Made by a program: the position numbers and the translations under genes. 64,000 nt of DNA from CALCHA01 sp035548175 (GTDB lineage: Bacteria; Planctomycetota; Phycisphaerae; WQYP01), in the NCBI GenBank assembly GCA_035548175.1, contig DASZTO010000023.1, forward strand, positions 1-64,000, written 5' to 3'. Below the pieces are notes generated by a model. It was not told the DNA's origin. It searched no databases and saw only the letters and a list, made by a program, of their open reading frames with translations. Shown here one piece after another: positions 51,336 to 59,873 of the stretch. Within the stretch, counting starts at the first letter, position 1, and each line of letters begins with the position of its first letter.

Positions 51336-53477
51336 CTATTTCCCGGCCGGCGCTCGAGGTGGACCTTTCTTCAGTTCGGCGGCCATGGCGGCGTCCTGGG
51401 CGACGTCCACTTCGGTGGGGGCGCCGGGGGTGTAGGTCCATTCGCAGGTGTCTTCTTCGAGAATATCGCTTTTGACTTCACCGGAGGCGACGCGGATCTC
51501 GTTTTTGCCTGGCTGAAGCGGGACATTTTCCCACACGAATGTTTTGAAGCCGTTGTCGGATTGCGGACCGATCTCCTGATTGTTGACCCAGAGCCACACT
51601 TTCGGCACGTTGGCATAGACTTTCACGGCGACGTGGTCCTGGCCGCGGACAGTGAAACGTTTGTCGTTGATATGCATCACCGGCTCTTTCGACCAATTCG
51701 CTTTATAAAAATAGAAGGCGTCTTTTCTGGTCGTGCGGTCGTAGGTGACGAGGCCCTTGTCATTGCGGCCGGCGTGGTCTCCTTCCTTGCGGCTGTCGAC
51801 GGCGAAATCAAACATGTTCCAGACGAATTTTCCCCAGATTTCCGGATGCCCGCTCAGCACCTTCCAGTACTGCTCGTGGAAGAGACACTGGTACTCTTCG
51901 GAGTGATCCATGCGCACGGGATGTTCGGAGTGGAAATAGATACTTGCGCCGGCGCCGTATTCGGTCATGGCCCATTTGCCTTTGGCGCCATCTTTCGAGT
52001 GTTCCTGGATGTAACTTTCCAATTGCGAGAAATCGCGGTCATACCAGCCGAGATAGGCGTTGAGACCGAAGACGTCGGTGACATCGGCGGGGGGGTAAAA
52101 ACGTTCGCGCCAGGCGGCGGCGGTGAGGCGGGAGGGATCGAGCGCATGGGCCTCGCCGCTGCGCTGGCGGAAGGCGCCGTAGACGTCGATGCCGGGGCGG
52201 CCATTCTCGGGCGGATCGACCTCGTTGCCGGCGCTCCAGAACATGATCGCCGGATGGTTCATGTTCTGGCGGATCAGCTCGCGGTATTGCTGCTGCCAGT
52301 TCTCCATGAACTGGGGCGAGTTGGTGAGGCGATCGACCACCGGCACCTCGGCCCACACGATGATTCCAGCGCGGTCGCACAGGCTATAGAAAAAATCGGA
52401 CTGCTGATAATGCGCCAGGCGCAGCGCGGTGCAGCCCATTTCCTTGATGATGTCCATGTCCTGACGCTGGTCGTCCTCGGAAATCGCCCAGCCCTTGTCC
52501 TGGCGATCCTGATGGCGGCAGGCGCCGTGAAGATCGCAGGGCTGGCCGTTGAGCAGAAAGCCGCGCACCGGATCGACCGCGAAAGTGCGCAGGCCGAGGG
52601 GCTGGGTGACTTCGTCCATCACGTCGCCGTTCTGCAGCACGCGCACCCGCACGCTGTACAGGTAAGGGTCGGGGCGGCCGTTCCAGAGGTGCGGATTGCT
52701 GAGCGTCAGCGAGACGTTGTCCGCGTCGGTCTTGCCGGCGGCGACGTCGAGATCATGGCGCGCGGAGGCGACGCTGTTTCCGGCCGCATCCAGGACGGTC
52801 GTCTCGACGCTGCGATGCGCCGCCGCATCGCCGGCATTGCGCACCAGGGAGCGCACCGTCACGGTCGCGGCGGTTTTGCTGACTTGCGGCGTCGAGAGGT
52901 ATACGCCGGGCGATCCGTCCTCCAGCGGCGAGATGTGCACGCTGTTCACGGCCAGGAGTTCCACCGGCCGATAGATGCCGCCGAAAAACGTGAAGTCCGC
53001 GGAGAAGGGCGGCACGTTGCGGTCTTCGGAATTGGTGACGGCGGCGGTGATGATGTTGTCGCCGGGCTTGAGGGCGCTGGTCACATCGAAAACGAAGGCG
53101 GCGAAACCGCCGGCGTGCTTGCCGACCTGCGTGCCGTTGACCCACACGGTGGTGCGTTGAAAGGCGCCGTCGAAGCGGAGGTAAAGCGTTTTGCCGGCGA
53201 GCTCCGGTCCGATCTGGACGTGGCGGCGATAGGTGCACAGGCCGCGGAAATAATTGTTGCCGCCGTCTTCGCCGTCGAGGGCGTTCCAGCAGTGGGGGAC
53301 CGTGACTTTTTCCCAGGCGCCGGCCTGTGCGGGCGCATCGCCGGGCGGAGAATTCTTCTGGAAGTCCCACTCGCCTGTCAGCGGCACGACCAGGCGATCG
53401 GCGCCGCGCGCGCTCCGCCCCGCGCCCGCCGCTGCCAGCAGACCCGCCACCATCGCCGCCGCCAGCCGGATGCGCAT
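51336..53477 (-). CDS. Secreted glycoside hydrolase family 2 (beta-galactosidase-like)
   Basis: The 713-residue protein has a signal peptide (1 to about 26, ending ARGA) and the GH2 domain order: N-terminal sugar-binding beta sandwich (about 30-180), immunoglobulin-like domain (about 190-300) and TIM barrel from about 310. The acid/base E419 is in FWSAGNEVD and the nucleophile E506 in AMTEYGAG, so it should be active. Beta-galactosidase or beta-glucuronidase activity cannot be told apart from the sequence. A C-terminal Ig-like domain (VAVKVYANVPKVWLWVNNQE) follows. GGAG seven bases before the ATG at 53477 sets the start; an ATG 21 bases earlier is weaker. Confidence 0.92.
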   Translation of the reverse strand: MRIRLAAAMVAGLLAAAGAGRSARGADRLVVPLTGEWDFQKNSPPGDAPAQAGAWEKVTVPHCWNALDGEDGGNNYFRGLCTYRRHVQIGPELAGKTLYLRFDGAFQRTTVWVNGTQVGKHAGGFAAFVFDVTSALKPGDNIITAAVTNSEDRNVPPFSADFTFFGGIYRPVELLAVNSVHISPLEDGSPGVYLSTPQVSKTAATVTVRSLVRNAGDAAAHRSVETTVLDAAGNSVASARHDLDVAAGKTDADNVSLTLSNPHLWNGRPDPYLYSVRVRVLQNGDVMDEVTQPLGLRTFAVDPVRGFLLNGQPCDLHGACRHQDRQDKGWAISEDDQRQDMDIIKEMGCTALRLAHYQQSDFFYSLCDRAGIIVWAEVPVVDRLTNSPQFMENWQQQYRELIRQNMNHPAIMFWSAGNEVDPPENGRPGIDVYGAFRQRSGEAHALDPSRLTAAAWRERFYPPADVTDVFGLNAYLGWYDRDFSQLESYIQEHSKDGAKGKWAMTEYGAGASIYFHSEHPVRMDHSEEYQCLFHEQYWKVLSGHPEIWGKFVWNMFDFAVDSRKEGDHAGRNDKGLVTYDRTTRKDAFYFYKANWSKEPVMHINDKRFTVRGQDHVAVKVYANVPKVWLWVNNQEIGPQSDNGFKTFVWENVPLQPGKNEIRVASGEVKSDILEEDTCEWTYTPGAPTEVDVAQDAAMAAELKKGPPRAPAGK

Positions 53478-53513
53478 CGCATTTCTCCGTTCAATCATGC
53501 AAATTTCACCCCG

Positions 53514-54245
53514 TTACGCCGCCCGCACGCGCTCGACGCATTCCTTGAGCTTCGGCAGCGGATTGGCGACGTCCCCCTCATACTCGATGGTCAGCGTCGC
53601 CAGCCGCGGCGCGCTTTGCACTGCCTGCAACAATTCCCGCAGCTTCAGCGACACCGTCCCCAGCACGACATCCTCCCACTGGCCCTGCGGCGAAAAGCGG
53701 AAGTCCTTCAGGTGCACGCCGAAGAGGCGCTCGCGAAAACGATCGGCCCAATTCAGGGGATCCTCGCCGGCCTGGAGGCACCACGCGGTGTCCAGGCAAA
53801 GGCCGAGGTGATCGCCCGCGGAGCGAAAGAGATGTTCGAGCATGCCCGCGTTGCCCATCCAGTGATAGCCCCCGTGGTTGTGGATGCCCAGGAGAATGTC
53901 GTATTTTCGGGCGAGATCCTGGGTATTTCGCAGCACGTCGGGCGAAACAGCCACTTCAAAATTTGTGCTGATCATCTTCGCCCCCGCCATTTTGCAGAAG
54001 CGAAACCATGTTTCCTCGCGCGGATCGCCGCGGAAGGTTTGCACGCCGATGCTGCCGATCTGAATCCCCGCCGTGCGAAAAGCCCCGATCAGCCGGTCGA
54101 ACGATGTTTCATTGAAGAAATCCGCATGCCGCTCGCACAACTCCACCCACCCCAACCCCAAAGCGCGTAACTGCCCAATCAGCGCATCCAGCGGAACGAA
54201 TTCGCGAAAACACCAGGATTGAACACCCAACGGCGGCAGCGGCAT
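53514..54245 (-). CDS. Sugar phosphate isomerase/epimerase (TIM barrel)
   Basis: A 243-residue protein of the xylose-isomerase-like TIM-barrel superfamily. Metal-site residues look intact: GLGWVELCERHADF (Glu of strand 2), ILLGIHNHGGYHW (His pair of strand 4), HLGLCLDTAWC (Asp) and LFGVHLKDF (His). The product is a cytosolic isomerase or epimerase for a sugar of unknown identity. GGAGGTGCCTC precedes its ATG. It lies in line with GH2 and GH105 on the minus strand, likely as part of the same glycan-use locus. Confidence 0.88.
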   Translation of the reverse strand: MPLPPLGVQSWCFREFVPLDALIGQLRALGLGWVELCERHADFFNETSFDRLIGAFRTAGIQIGSIGVQTFRGDPREETWFRFCKMAGAKMISTNFEVAVSPDVLRNTQDLARKYDILLGIHNHGGYHWMGNAGMLEHLFRSAGDHLGLCLDTAWCLQAGEDPLNWADRFRERLFGVHLKDFRFSPQGQWEDVVLGTVSLKLRELLQAVQSAPRLATLTIEYEGDVANPLPKLKECVERVRAA

Positions 54246-54317
54246 GAGGCACCTCCAGCCCCTGCCCCCCGAGCCACCATGTACCCGGAAGCGTGCATGA
54301 CTGCCACAGGTGGGCGC

Positions 54318-55475
54318 TTATTTCAGCATCGCCCACGCCGCCCAGATGAAGCCGGCCTGTCCGTGGAAATCGCCGGTGGACTTGGGGCGAGTGAGATAAT
54401 ATTTCAGCATCTGGTCCATGTCCTTGGTGACCGTGGCGCCCTTGTTGGTGCCGACGCACACATCGGTCACCTGGCCCTTGTCGTCGAGCTTGCCGGCGAG
54501 GGCGATCCACCCCTTTTTGGCCGGTTCCTTGTAGGTGGCCGCATCGAGCCAGCCTTCGCGCACGCCGCGCGCCATGGCGAAGACGAACATCCCCGTGCCG
54601 GAGGTTTCCTCATAGGATTCCGGCTTGTCGATCAGCTGCCGCCACATGCCCGAGTCCGCCTGGTATTTCAGCAGCCCGGCCATCATTTTCTTGTAGCCTT
54701 CGACGATGCGTGGACGGTCGGGGTTGTCAGCGGGAAGGTCGGAAAGAATTTCGGCCATCCCCGCGGCGAACCAGCCATTGCCGCGGCCCCAGTAAAACGG
54801 CGAATCGGGCGCGTGCAGGAACAGGCCGTTGGGCTGCTGAAGCTTGTCCAGGTAGGCGACCACTTCATGCGCCGCGCGATTGATGTACTTCGGATCCTTG
54901 GTCACGCGGTAGGCTTCGGTCTGCAGGGCGGTGACCATGAACATGTCATCGACCCAGAAGCGCGAGAACGAGGTGAGGTTGTCGGCATCGGGGTGTTCCC
55001 ATTCGACATCCGCGGAGTGCAAACCCAGCTCTTTCCAGGCGGGGTCCTTTTCGCCGGTCTGGCGATAAATTTCCAGGGGCAAAATGCCAAAGACGGAGTT
55101 GTCGACGTTGTTAGGCTGGGGAATGTACTTCTTGCCCTGGTCGGTGAGGAACATCTGGTATTTTTTGACGAGCGCGTCCAAACGCTCCGTGTCGTGAGTT
55201 TGGCCGACGAAACGCAGGCAGCCGTAGGCATCGCACACCTCGCGGTAATCCATGCCCTTGCGGGCGAGGTAGCGTCCGTCCGGATCGTATTTCCGATGGA
55301 TCAGGTCATCGACGGCTTTATCTCCGAGGGCGACCGGATCCGCATTCGCCGGGAACCCGCCCCAGAAGGTCGCCGCGGGTTGCTGAGCGTCGCCGGCCTG
55401 CCCCCTGGCGACCCCGGCGCAGCCCGCCGCCAATGCCAGAACCACGCCCATCGAAACGGCAGAAAGTCGCACCAC
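54318..55475 (-). CDS. Glycoside hydrolase family 105/88 lipoprotein
   Basis: A 385-residue (alpha/alpha)6 enzyme of the unsaturated rhamnogalacturonyl/glucuronyl hydrolase type. Conserved features include SFSRFWVDDMFMVTAL (catalytic Asp in WVDDM), PFYWGRGNGWFAAGMAEIL and SGTGMFVFAMARGV. These enzymes release unsaturated uronic acid from the end of lyase products. The N-terminus ends in LALAAGC, a lipobox, so it should be an anchored lipoprotein. A full Shine-Dalgarno GGAGGTGATC lies just before a GTG start at 55475 (55472 is also possible); the ATG at 55532 lacks such a signal. Confidence 0.9.
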   Translation of the reverse strand: MVRLSAVSMGVVLALAAGCAGVARGQAGDAQQPAATFWGGFPANADPVALGDKAVDDLIHRKYDPDGRYLARKGMDYREVCDAYGCLRFVGQTHDTERLDALVKKYQMFLTDQGKKYIPQPNNVDNSVFGILPLEIYRQTGEKDPAWKELGLHSADVEWEHPDADNLTSFSRFWVDDMFMVTALQTEAYRVTKDPKYINRAAHEVVAYLDKLQQPNGLFLHAPDSPFYWGRGNGWFAAGMAEILSDLPADNPDRPRIVEGYKKMMAGLLKYQADSGMWRQLIDKPESYEETSGTGMFVFAMARGVREGWLDAATYKEPAKKGWIALAGKLDDKGQVTDVCVGTNKGATVTKDMDQMLKYYLTRPKSTGDFHGQAGFIWAAWAMLK

Positions 55476-55676
55476 TCGATCACCTCCAGATTCAATTTCA
55501 AGCCCCGGGCGCTCTCCGATGAGGTGTCGCACCCCGCGGCCACCGGTTCAACGGCGGCGGGGCGCTGCTATTGCCCGCATCCGTAAGCCGCCGCCGCGCC
55601 CAGGGGTGTCCGGGGGAGCCGCGCAAGTTCCTTGTATTTCTAGCGCAACGCAGCCGCGGTCGCCAATTTTTTCCAA

Positions 55677-55743
55677 GATTTCGGGAACCGATCGCCCGGG
55701 TCGTACGGTTTCCCAACGGAAGGGGGCGATTGGTCCCGAAATC
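55677..55743. repeat. Long near-perfect inverted repeat in the response-regulator leader
   Basis: Arms at 55677-55697 (21 bases) and 55724-55743 (20 bases) are nearly perfect reverse complements, with one bulge and one mismatch, and enclose 26 bases. It lies 67 bases before the response-regulator ATG and about 200 bases upstream of the divergent GH105 gene. It may be a hairpin in a 5' untranslated region, an operator or a relic of a small mobile element. Confidence 0.8.
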
Positions 55744-55810
55744 GCTCCTGTTGAGGCAGCCGGTGCCGGTACGTCAACTCGTCGGTGTCGGCACAATCAA
55801 GGAAGTTTGC

Positions 55811-56254
55811 ATGCAACGCTACCGTGTCCTGGCCGTTGAGGATGATCCCGGCAACAAGCTCGTGCTGGCCAATATCTTCAAACTCTCGGGGTGCATCGAC
55901 GCCATCTTCGAGGAAAACGGCGACGCCATCCTCGACATCGTCGGATCCTGCACGGTGGACCTGATCCTGATGGACATCACGTTGACCAATTCCACCCTGC
56001 ACGGAGAGCCGGTCGACGGCCTGGAGCTCACCCGGCAGATCAAAAAGCTGCCCTGCAACCCGTCGCCGCCGGTGGTCCTGCTGACGGCCCACTGCATGCA
56101 GGGCGATGCCGACCGCTTCCTGAACGCCTCGGGCGCCGACGCCTACATCGCCAAACCGCTGCAGGACATCGAAGGCTTCATCGTGTGGCTGTCGCTGACG
56201 GTCGAAGAATACCGGGCGCGGGCGAACGCGATGAACGAACCGGCGCCGGCCTAA
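55811..56254 (+). CDS. Single-domain response regulator
   Basis: A 147-residue stand-alone receiver domain: acidic pair E10-D11-D12, phospho-acceptor D55 (LILMDITLTN), switch Thr in VVLLTAHC and Lys in YIAKPL. The loop after the Asp is longer than usual (NSTLHGEPVDGLEL), as in the CheY-like group that transfers phosphate to other proteins. No output domain is present. AAGGAAG seven bases before the ATG at 55811 sets the start, which lies downstream of a long inverted repeat. Its kinase is not in the window. Confidence 0.92.
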   Translation: MQRYRVLAVEDDPGNKLVLANIFKLSGCIDAIFEENGDAILDIVGSCTVDLILMDITLTNSTLHGEPVDGLELTRQIKKLPCNPSPPVVLLTAHCMQGDADRFLNASGADAYIAKPLQDIEGFIVWLSLTVEEYRARANAMNEPAPA

Positions 56255-56261
56255 GCATGTC

Positions 56262-56624
56262 TTAAATTGGCAAAATCCTCACGCGTGAACGGGCTTCGTC
56301 GATGACGATAAGCACGCCGGTCTGCAAAGCCGGCGCATGGTTCGCAAGCACTGTTGCTAAAAGCTGCATCACTGCGTCCGTTGACGCACTTTGTGTCCGA
56401 AGGATTACGACACTTGGGCCAGTGCCCCCACTGGCCGCAAGAAGAGCACCGTAATCCAGGTCGTGCGTCACGACAACCATGCCGTGATCGTAGGCGAATT
56501 CGAGCACATGGACGTCCGGCGCGTTCATCGGTCCGACGCTTGACCAATGGGTGGTTTGGTAACCATGCCGTGAAAGCGCATCACACCAGTTTGGCGGCAG
56601 GTTCATGTCCAGAAGTAACTTCAC
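56262..56624 (-). CDS. DUF5615 PIN-like toxin
   Basis: A 120-residue protein of the DUF5615 (Mut7-C-like PIN) family: MKLLLDMNLPPNW with the first acid Asp6, VVVTHDLDYGALLA with the acidic pair, and ILRTQSA near the end. These are predicted RNases paired with DUF433 antitoxins. Its ATG overlaps the antitoxin stop in ATGA (56621-56624), so the antitoxin comes first in the operon, as is usual. Targets unknown. Confidence 0.88.
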   Translation of the reverse strand: MKLLLDMNLPPNWCDALSRHGYQTTHWSSVGPMNAPDVHVLEFAYDHGMVVVTHDLDYGALLAASGGTGPSVVILRTQSASTDAVMQLLATVLANHAPALQTGVLIVIDEARSRVRILPI

Positions 56625-56848
56625 CGGGGCAACGGGACCTCAATTTCCTGAGTTCGCCATGCGGCATATTCCATCGCTTGCCGTACATCCTCGTTTTCCA
56701 GATAAGGGTACAGTTTGAGAATTTCGTCAGAAGTCTGGCCGGTTGCCAACGCTCCGACAATCATTCCCACCGTCACGCGCATGCCTCGGATGCACGGCCG
56801 ACCTCCCATCACTTGGGGGTCAAAGGTGATGCGATCGAGATTTCGCAC
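56621..56848 (-). CDS. DUF433 antitoxin
   Basis: A 75-residue DUF433 protein: MRNLDRITFDPQVMGGRPCI, RGMRVTVGMIVGALA, and a small helix-turn-helix region ending YPYLENEDVRQAMEYAAW. It probably neutralises the overlapping DUF5615 toxin and binds its own promoter. The GTG start at 56848 is supported by GGGAGG six bases upstream and by the usual family length; an ATG at 56893 would extend the protein and overlap trpF. It is divergent from trpF with 43 bases between starts. Confidence 0.87.
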   Translation of the reverse strand: MRNLDRITFDPQVMGGRPCIRGMRVTVGMIVGALATGQTSDEILKLYPYLENEDVRQAMEYAAWRTQEIEVPLPR

Positions 56849-56877
56849 GATATTCCTCCCGGTGAACACCCCGCTAG

Positions 56878-56883
56878 TATAAT
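56878..56883 (+). promoter_or_regulatory. trpF -10 box, predicted leaderless
   Basis: A perfect TATAAT lies eight bases before the trpF ATG at 56892, so the transcript should start at about the start codon. No convincing -35 is visible. The box is in the 43-base gap shared with the divergent antitoxin gene. Confidence 0.55.
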
Positions 56884-56891
56884 CATCGCAC

Positions 56892-57596
56892 ATGTTAAAC
56901 ACCCGATTGAAAATCTGCGGCATCACACGACCCCAGGACGCTGTGCTCGCCGCCGAGTTTGGCGCCGATTTGCTCGGTCTCAACTTCTTCAAAGGTCCAC
57001 GGAAAATCGATTTTGAGACCGCCGTGGCCATCCTCAACGAGACCGGGCGGCACACGAAAACGGTGCAGTGGGTGGCACTCGTCGGCGGTGAAAAGTTTGC
57101 GGCCGAAACCCCCGCCGAAGTTCGTGCCATGCGCAGGGCGCTGGATGCTTGCACTTTTTTCCAGCATTACGACACTGCCGCCCAGCTTGCCAGCGCATTT
57201 GAACGCCTGGGCAATTCCTTCTCCAAAAGCATCTGGCTCGTGCGGCACGTTCCATCGCGCGAATCTTTGCGCGTGATCGGGGCCACTATCGCCTCCCTCC
57301 CTTTCACTCCCTCCGGCGTTGTGCTGGACACCGCCTCCAAGTCCGGCCTTCTCGGCGGCACCGGCCACTCCTTCAACTGGCGATGGATCGCCGAAGCGCG
57401 CGACGCCGGGGAACTCGAAGGATTTCCGCCGATCATCCTGGCCGGCGGCCTCACGCCCGACAACGTCGCCGAGGCCATTCGCATTGCGCGTCCTTATGCC
57501 GTGGATGTCTCGTCCGGCGTCGAGGCACCAGGCAAGCCAGGCGTGAAGGACCCGGTCAAGATGCGTGACTTCATTCAGGCGGCCAAATCGGTTTGA
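56892..57596 (+). CDS. trpF: Phosphoribosylanthranilate isomerase
   Basis: TrpF catalyses the Amadori rearrangement of N-(5-phosphoribosyl)anthranilate in tryptophan synthesis. The 234-residue TIM-barrel protein begins TRLKICGITRPQDA with the catalytic Cys10, has FGADLLGLNFFKGPRKI and the phosphate-binding ILAGGLTPDNVAEAI. VDVSSGVE contains the catalytic Asp. It is slightly longer than usual because of an insert around FFQHYDTAAQLASAF. No other trp gene is adjacent, so it is transcribed alone from a promoter almost touching its start codon. Confidence 0.94.
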   Translation: MLNTRLKICGITRPQDAVLAAEFGADLLGLNFFKGPRKIDFETAVAILNETGRHTKTVQWVALVGGEKFAAETPAEVRAMRRALDACTFFQHYDTAAQLASAFERLGNSFSKSIWLVRHVPSRESLRVIGATIASLPFTPSGVVLDTASKSGLLGGTGHSFNWRWIAEARDAGELEGFPPIILAGGLTPDNVAEAIRIARPYAVDVSSGVEAPGKPGVKDPVKMRDFIQAAKSV

Positions 57597-57622
57597 CCGG
57601 CTGCGCGGCGCAGCGCAGCGCT

Positions 57623-58927
57623 TCAACGAAGCTGCCCGGCCAGCAGGGTCTGTTCGATGCGAATCTTTCCGCTGGCGTCGCGCAGGCGCAGCGTCACGAA
57701 GCGATTCACGCCCTCGCCGCCGAATTCCAGCGTTCCAAAATTGGCCGCATCCACCGCCGTTCCAGAGCGCGCCGCATTCGCCGGCTCGGCTCCCACCGGA
57801 GCGCTCGCATCCAGCGGCCCGCTGGTCATCTCCACCAGCGGATAGGTCCCCGGCCGCTTCTGCACCGACAGTTCCCCCACCTTGCCCCCGGACATAAATA
57901 CCACCCCACTCACATGATGCGCCCCCAGCCACTGCAGAAAGGACCCTTGCTCCGGCTGAAAATGCGACCAGCTCCCCGGCTCATCGGCCAGCAGCGGATC
58001 CGCCGCCGCGATGACTTTGAAGGTCGCCTTGCTCGCCAGAAGCGCCTGCTCCAGCCACTGCACCTGCTGATCGCCCAACATGCTTTTGGCGTTACCCGAA
58101 GCGTCGAGCGGGTCCCGGTACATGCGATCATCGAGGCAGAAAAAATCGGCATCGCCGATCGAGCTGGTGAAAAAGCATCCCGGCAGCGCGGGCGTTCCCC
58201 AATCGGGGTTGGGATAAAAATGCTGGAACGCCGTCAGCGATTCCTTGGCGAACACGAAATCCTTGCCCGCATGGTCGGTGCCGAAGTCGTGCTCGCCCCA
58301 GACGGCATAGATCGGTGTCGTGCGAAACAGCGCCTGCAGGTCCGCCTCGCGCCGCACGCGGTCGTGCATGTCGCAGATAAACCGCACCGCAGCCCGGCGC
58401 GACTGCGGATAAGCGTTCAGATTCCCCGGCAAATAACCGCTGTTGCCCAGGAAGAAAAACGCCCGCGGACCCACGTTCATCACCTGTTTGAAAATGGCCC
58501 CCGTCCCCGCGCCGGCGTCGATGCACGAACCGAAGCCAATCGTGAACGCCGCCTCCTGCCCCTGTGGCGGCATCGTGCGAACCACCAGCGGGGGCGGCGG
58601 CGGATTCACCGGCTGATCGTCCAGCTTCAGCTCGATGTTGTAGGTGGCGTTGGGAAGCAGGTTATTCAGCGGCACATCGGCGACGAAGGGGAGCAGCCCC
58701 TCCACGTCCACGCTCACCTGCGAGGCCGGAAATCGCCCGTTGTTCAGATAGGCCGACACCGTCACCTTCTTGGCCTCGCGCAATTCCAGCCAGATACGCG
58801 CCGATTTGTCGGTCGAGTGGCCGACGACCGGCCCGGCGGTGATGTCCGGTTCCTGCGCCGGCGCCGCGCTTGCGGCCGCCGCCATCAGCATCGCGATCAG
58901 GCAGCCGATCGTCTTGCGCAATTTCAT
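57623..58927 (-). CDS. PhoD-like protein lacking metal-binding residues (probable pseudoenzyme)
   Basis: A 434-residue secreted protein with signal peptide (1 to about 22), an N-terminal fibronectin-like domain (about 28-118) and a PhoD/metallophosphatase domain (from about 128). The scaffold is clear: TIGFGSC, FFFLGNSGYLPG, YAVWGEHDFGTDHAG, FFCLDDRMYRDPL, GVVFMSGGKVGE. The metal and catalytic motifs are altered: LGD becomes LGN162, WDDHD becomes WGEHD (210-214) and the GD-x-H pair becomes GGKV (347-350). It therefore probably does not hydrolyse phosphodiesters and may serve as a binding protein. AAGGAG seven bases upstream sets the start at 58927. Confidence 0.85.
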   Translation of the reverse strand: MKLRKTIGCLIAMLMAAAASAAPAQEPDITAGPVVGHSTDKSARIWLELREAKKVTVSAYLNNGRFPASQVSVDVEGLLPFVADVPLNNLLPNATYNIELKLDDQPVNPPPPPLVVRTMPPQGQEAAFTIGFGSCIDAGAGTGAIFKQVMNVGPRAFFFLGNSGYLPGNLNAYPQSRRAAVRFICDMHDRVRREADLQALFRTTPIYAVWGEHDFGTDHAGKDFVFAKESLTAFQHFYPNPDWGTPALPGCFFTSSIGDADFFCLDDRMYRDPLDASGNAKSMLGDQQVQWLEQALLASKATFKVIAAADPLLADEPGSWSHFQPEQGSFLQWLGAHHVSGVVFMSGGKVGELSVQKRPGTYPLVEMTSGPLDASAPVGAEPANAARSGTAVDAANFGTLEFGGEGVNRFVTLRLRDASGKIRIEQTLLAGQLR

Positions 58928-59100
58928 GCGGGGACTCCTTCGCAAAGGCGCGTAACCTGGGGCAAGCGGAGCGGCTTGGCGAAAATTCTGTACAGTTCTG
59001 CTTGCATGTGAAACTGGGCAGTTTAATCTGAAGGAAAGCGTAGTCACGGCCGGCGACACGTCAACCGCCGCTCTCCCGCCCTGCGCCTCCCGGATGCAGC

Positions 59101-59841
59101 ATGACCGCAGAGCCTTTCGACACCAGCAGCCCGCTGCCCGACCCGGGGCCCGTGCCCGAGGCCCAGCTTCCGCCCGAAACGAAGCGCAGCATGCTGGAAG
59201 CCGAAGCGCTTCCCCTGATGGACCTGGTCTACTCCGTCGCCCGGCGCATGATCGGCGATGAAGCCAAGGCCGAGGACCTCGTGCAGGAAACCTACCTGCG
59301 TGCGTTTCGCTCGCCCGACCAATACAGGCTGGGCACCAACTGCAAGGCCTGGCTGCTGACGATCCTGCGATCGGTGTACATCGACGCCTCCCGCCACAGC
59401 AACGCCCGAGGCGGCGTGCACGAGCAGTTGCCCCTCGAGGTATTCGCTCCCGACGAGCGCGTCGATCTGGGCATCGACCCGCACCGTTTCATGTCGATTC
59501 TGGATGTGATGGTGGACGATGACATTCGCGAGGCGATGCTTCAGGTGCCCGACGTGTACCGTGAGGCGTTCGTGATGGTGGTGATTGCGGAATTGCAATA
59601 CCGCGAAGCCGCCGACGTGCTGAATGTGCAGGAGGGAACCGTCAAATCACGTGTGTTCCGGGCCTGCCAGATGCTCAAGGGGAAACTGTGGGGCTACGCG
59701 GTGGATCGCCGGCTTACCCGGAACACGACGCCGCCTGATGAGGAAATGGCGGAGAGTGATTTTGCCGCCAGCGGCGGTGGAGAACTGGAGGCCGGAGGAG
59801 GGGGTGACGCCGGCGGCCCCGGAGGCGGGTGGATGGTCTGA
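59101..59841 (+). CDS. ECF-type RNA polymerase sigma factor
   Basis: A 246-residue sigma-70-family ECF protein: region 2 (LVYSVARRMIGDEAKAEDLVQETYLRAFRS) at about 42-72 and region 4 (EAADVLNVQEGTVKSRVFRACQML) at about 177-200, with about 35 leading residues and a 40-residue Gly-rich tail. No anti-sigma factor gene is obvious. It is divergent from the PhoD-like gene and convergent with the PAS-domain gene; neither pairing is proven functional. Confidence 0.92.
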   Translation: MTAEPFDTSSPLPDPGPVPEAQLPPETKRSMLEAEALPLMDLVYSVARRMIGDEAKAEDLVQETYLRAFRSPDQYRLGTNCKAWLLTILRSVYIDASRHSNARGGVHEQLPLEVFAPDERVDLGIDPHRFMSILDVMVDDDIREAMLQVPDVYREAFVMVVIAELQYREAADVLNVQEGTVKSRVFRACQMLKGKLWGYAVDRRLTRNTTPPDEEMAESDFAASGGGELEAGGGGDAGGPGGGWMV

Positions 59842-59873
59842 GCGGCAGCCGGGGGTGAGGGGGTGGGGGGGGG

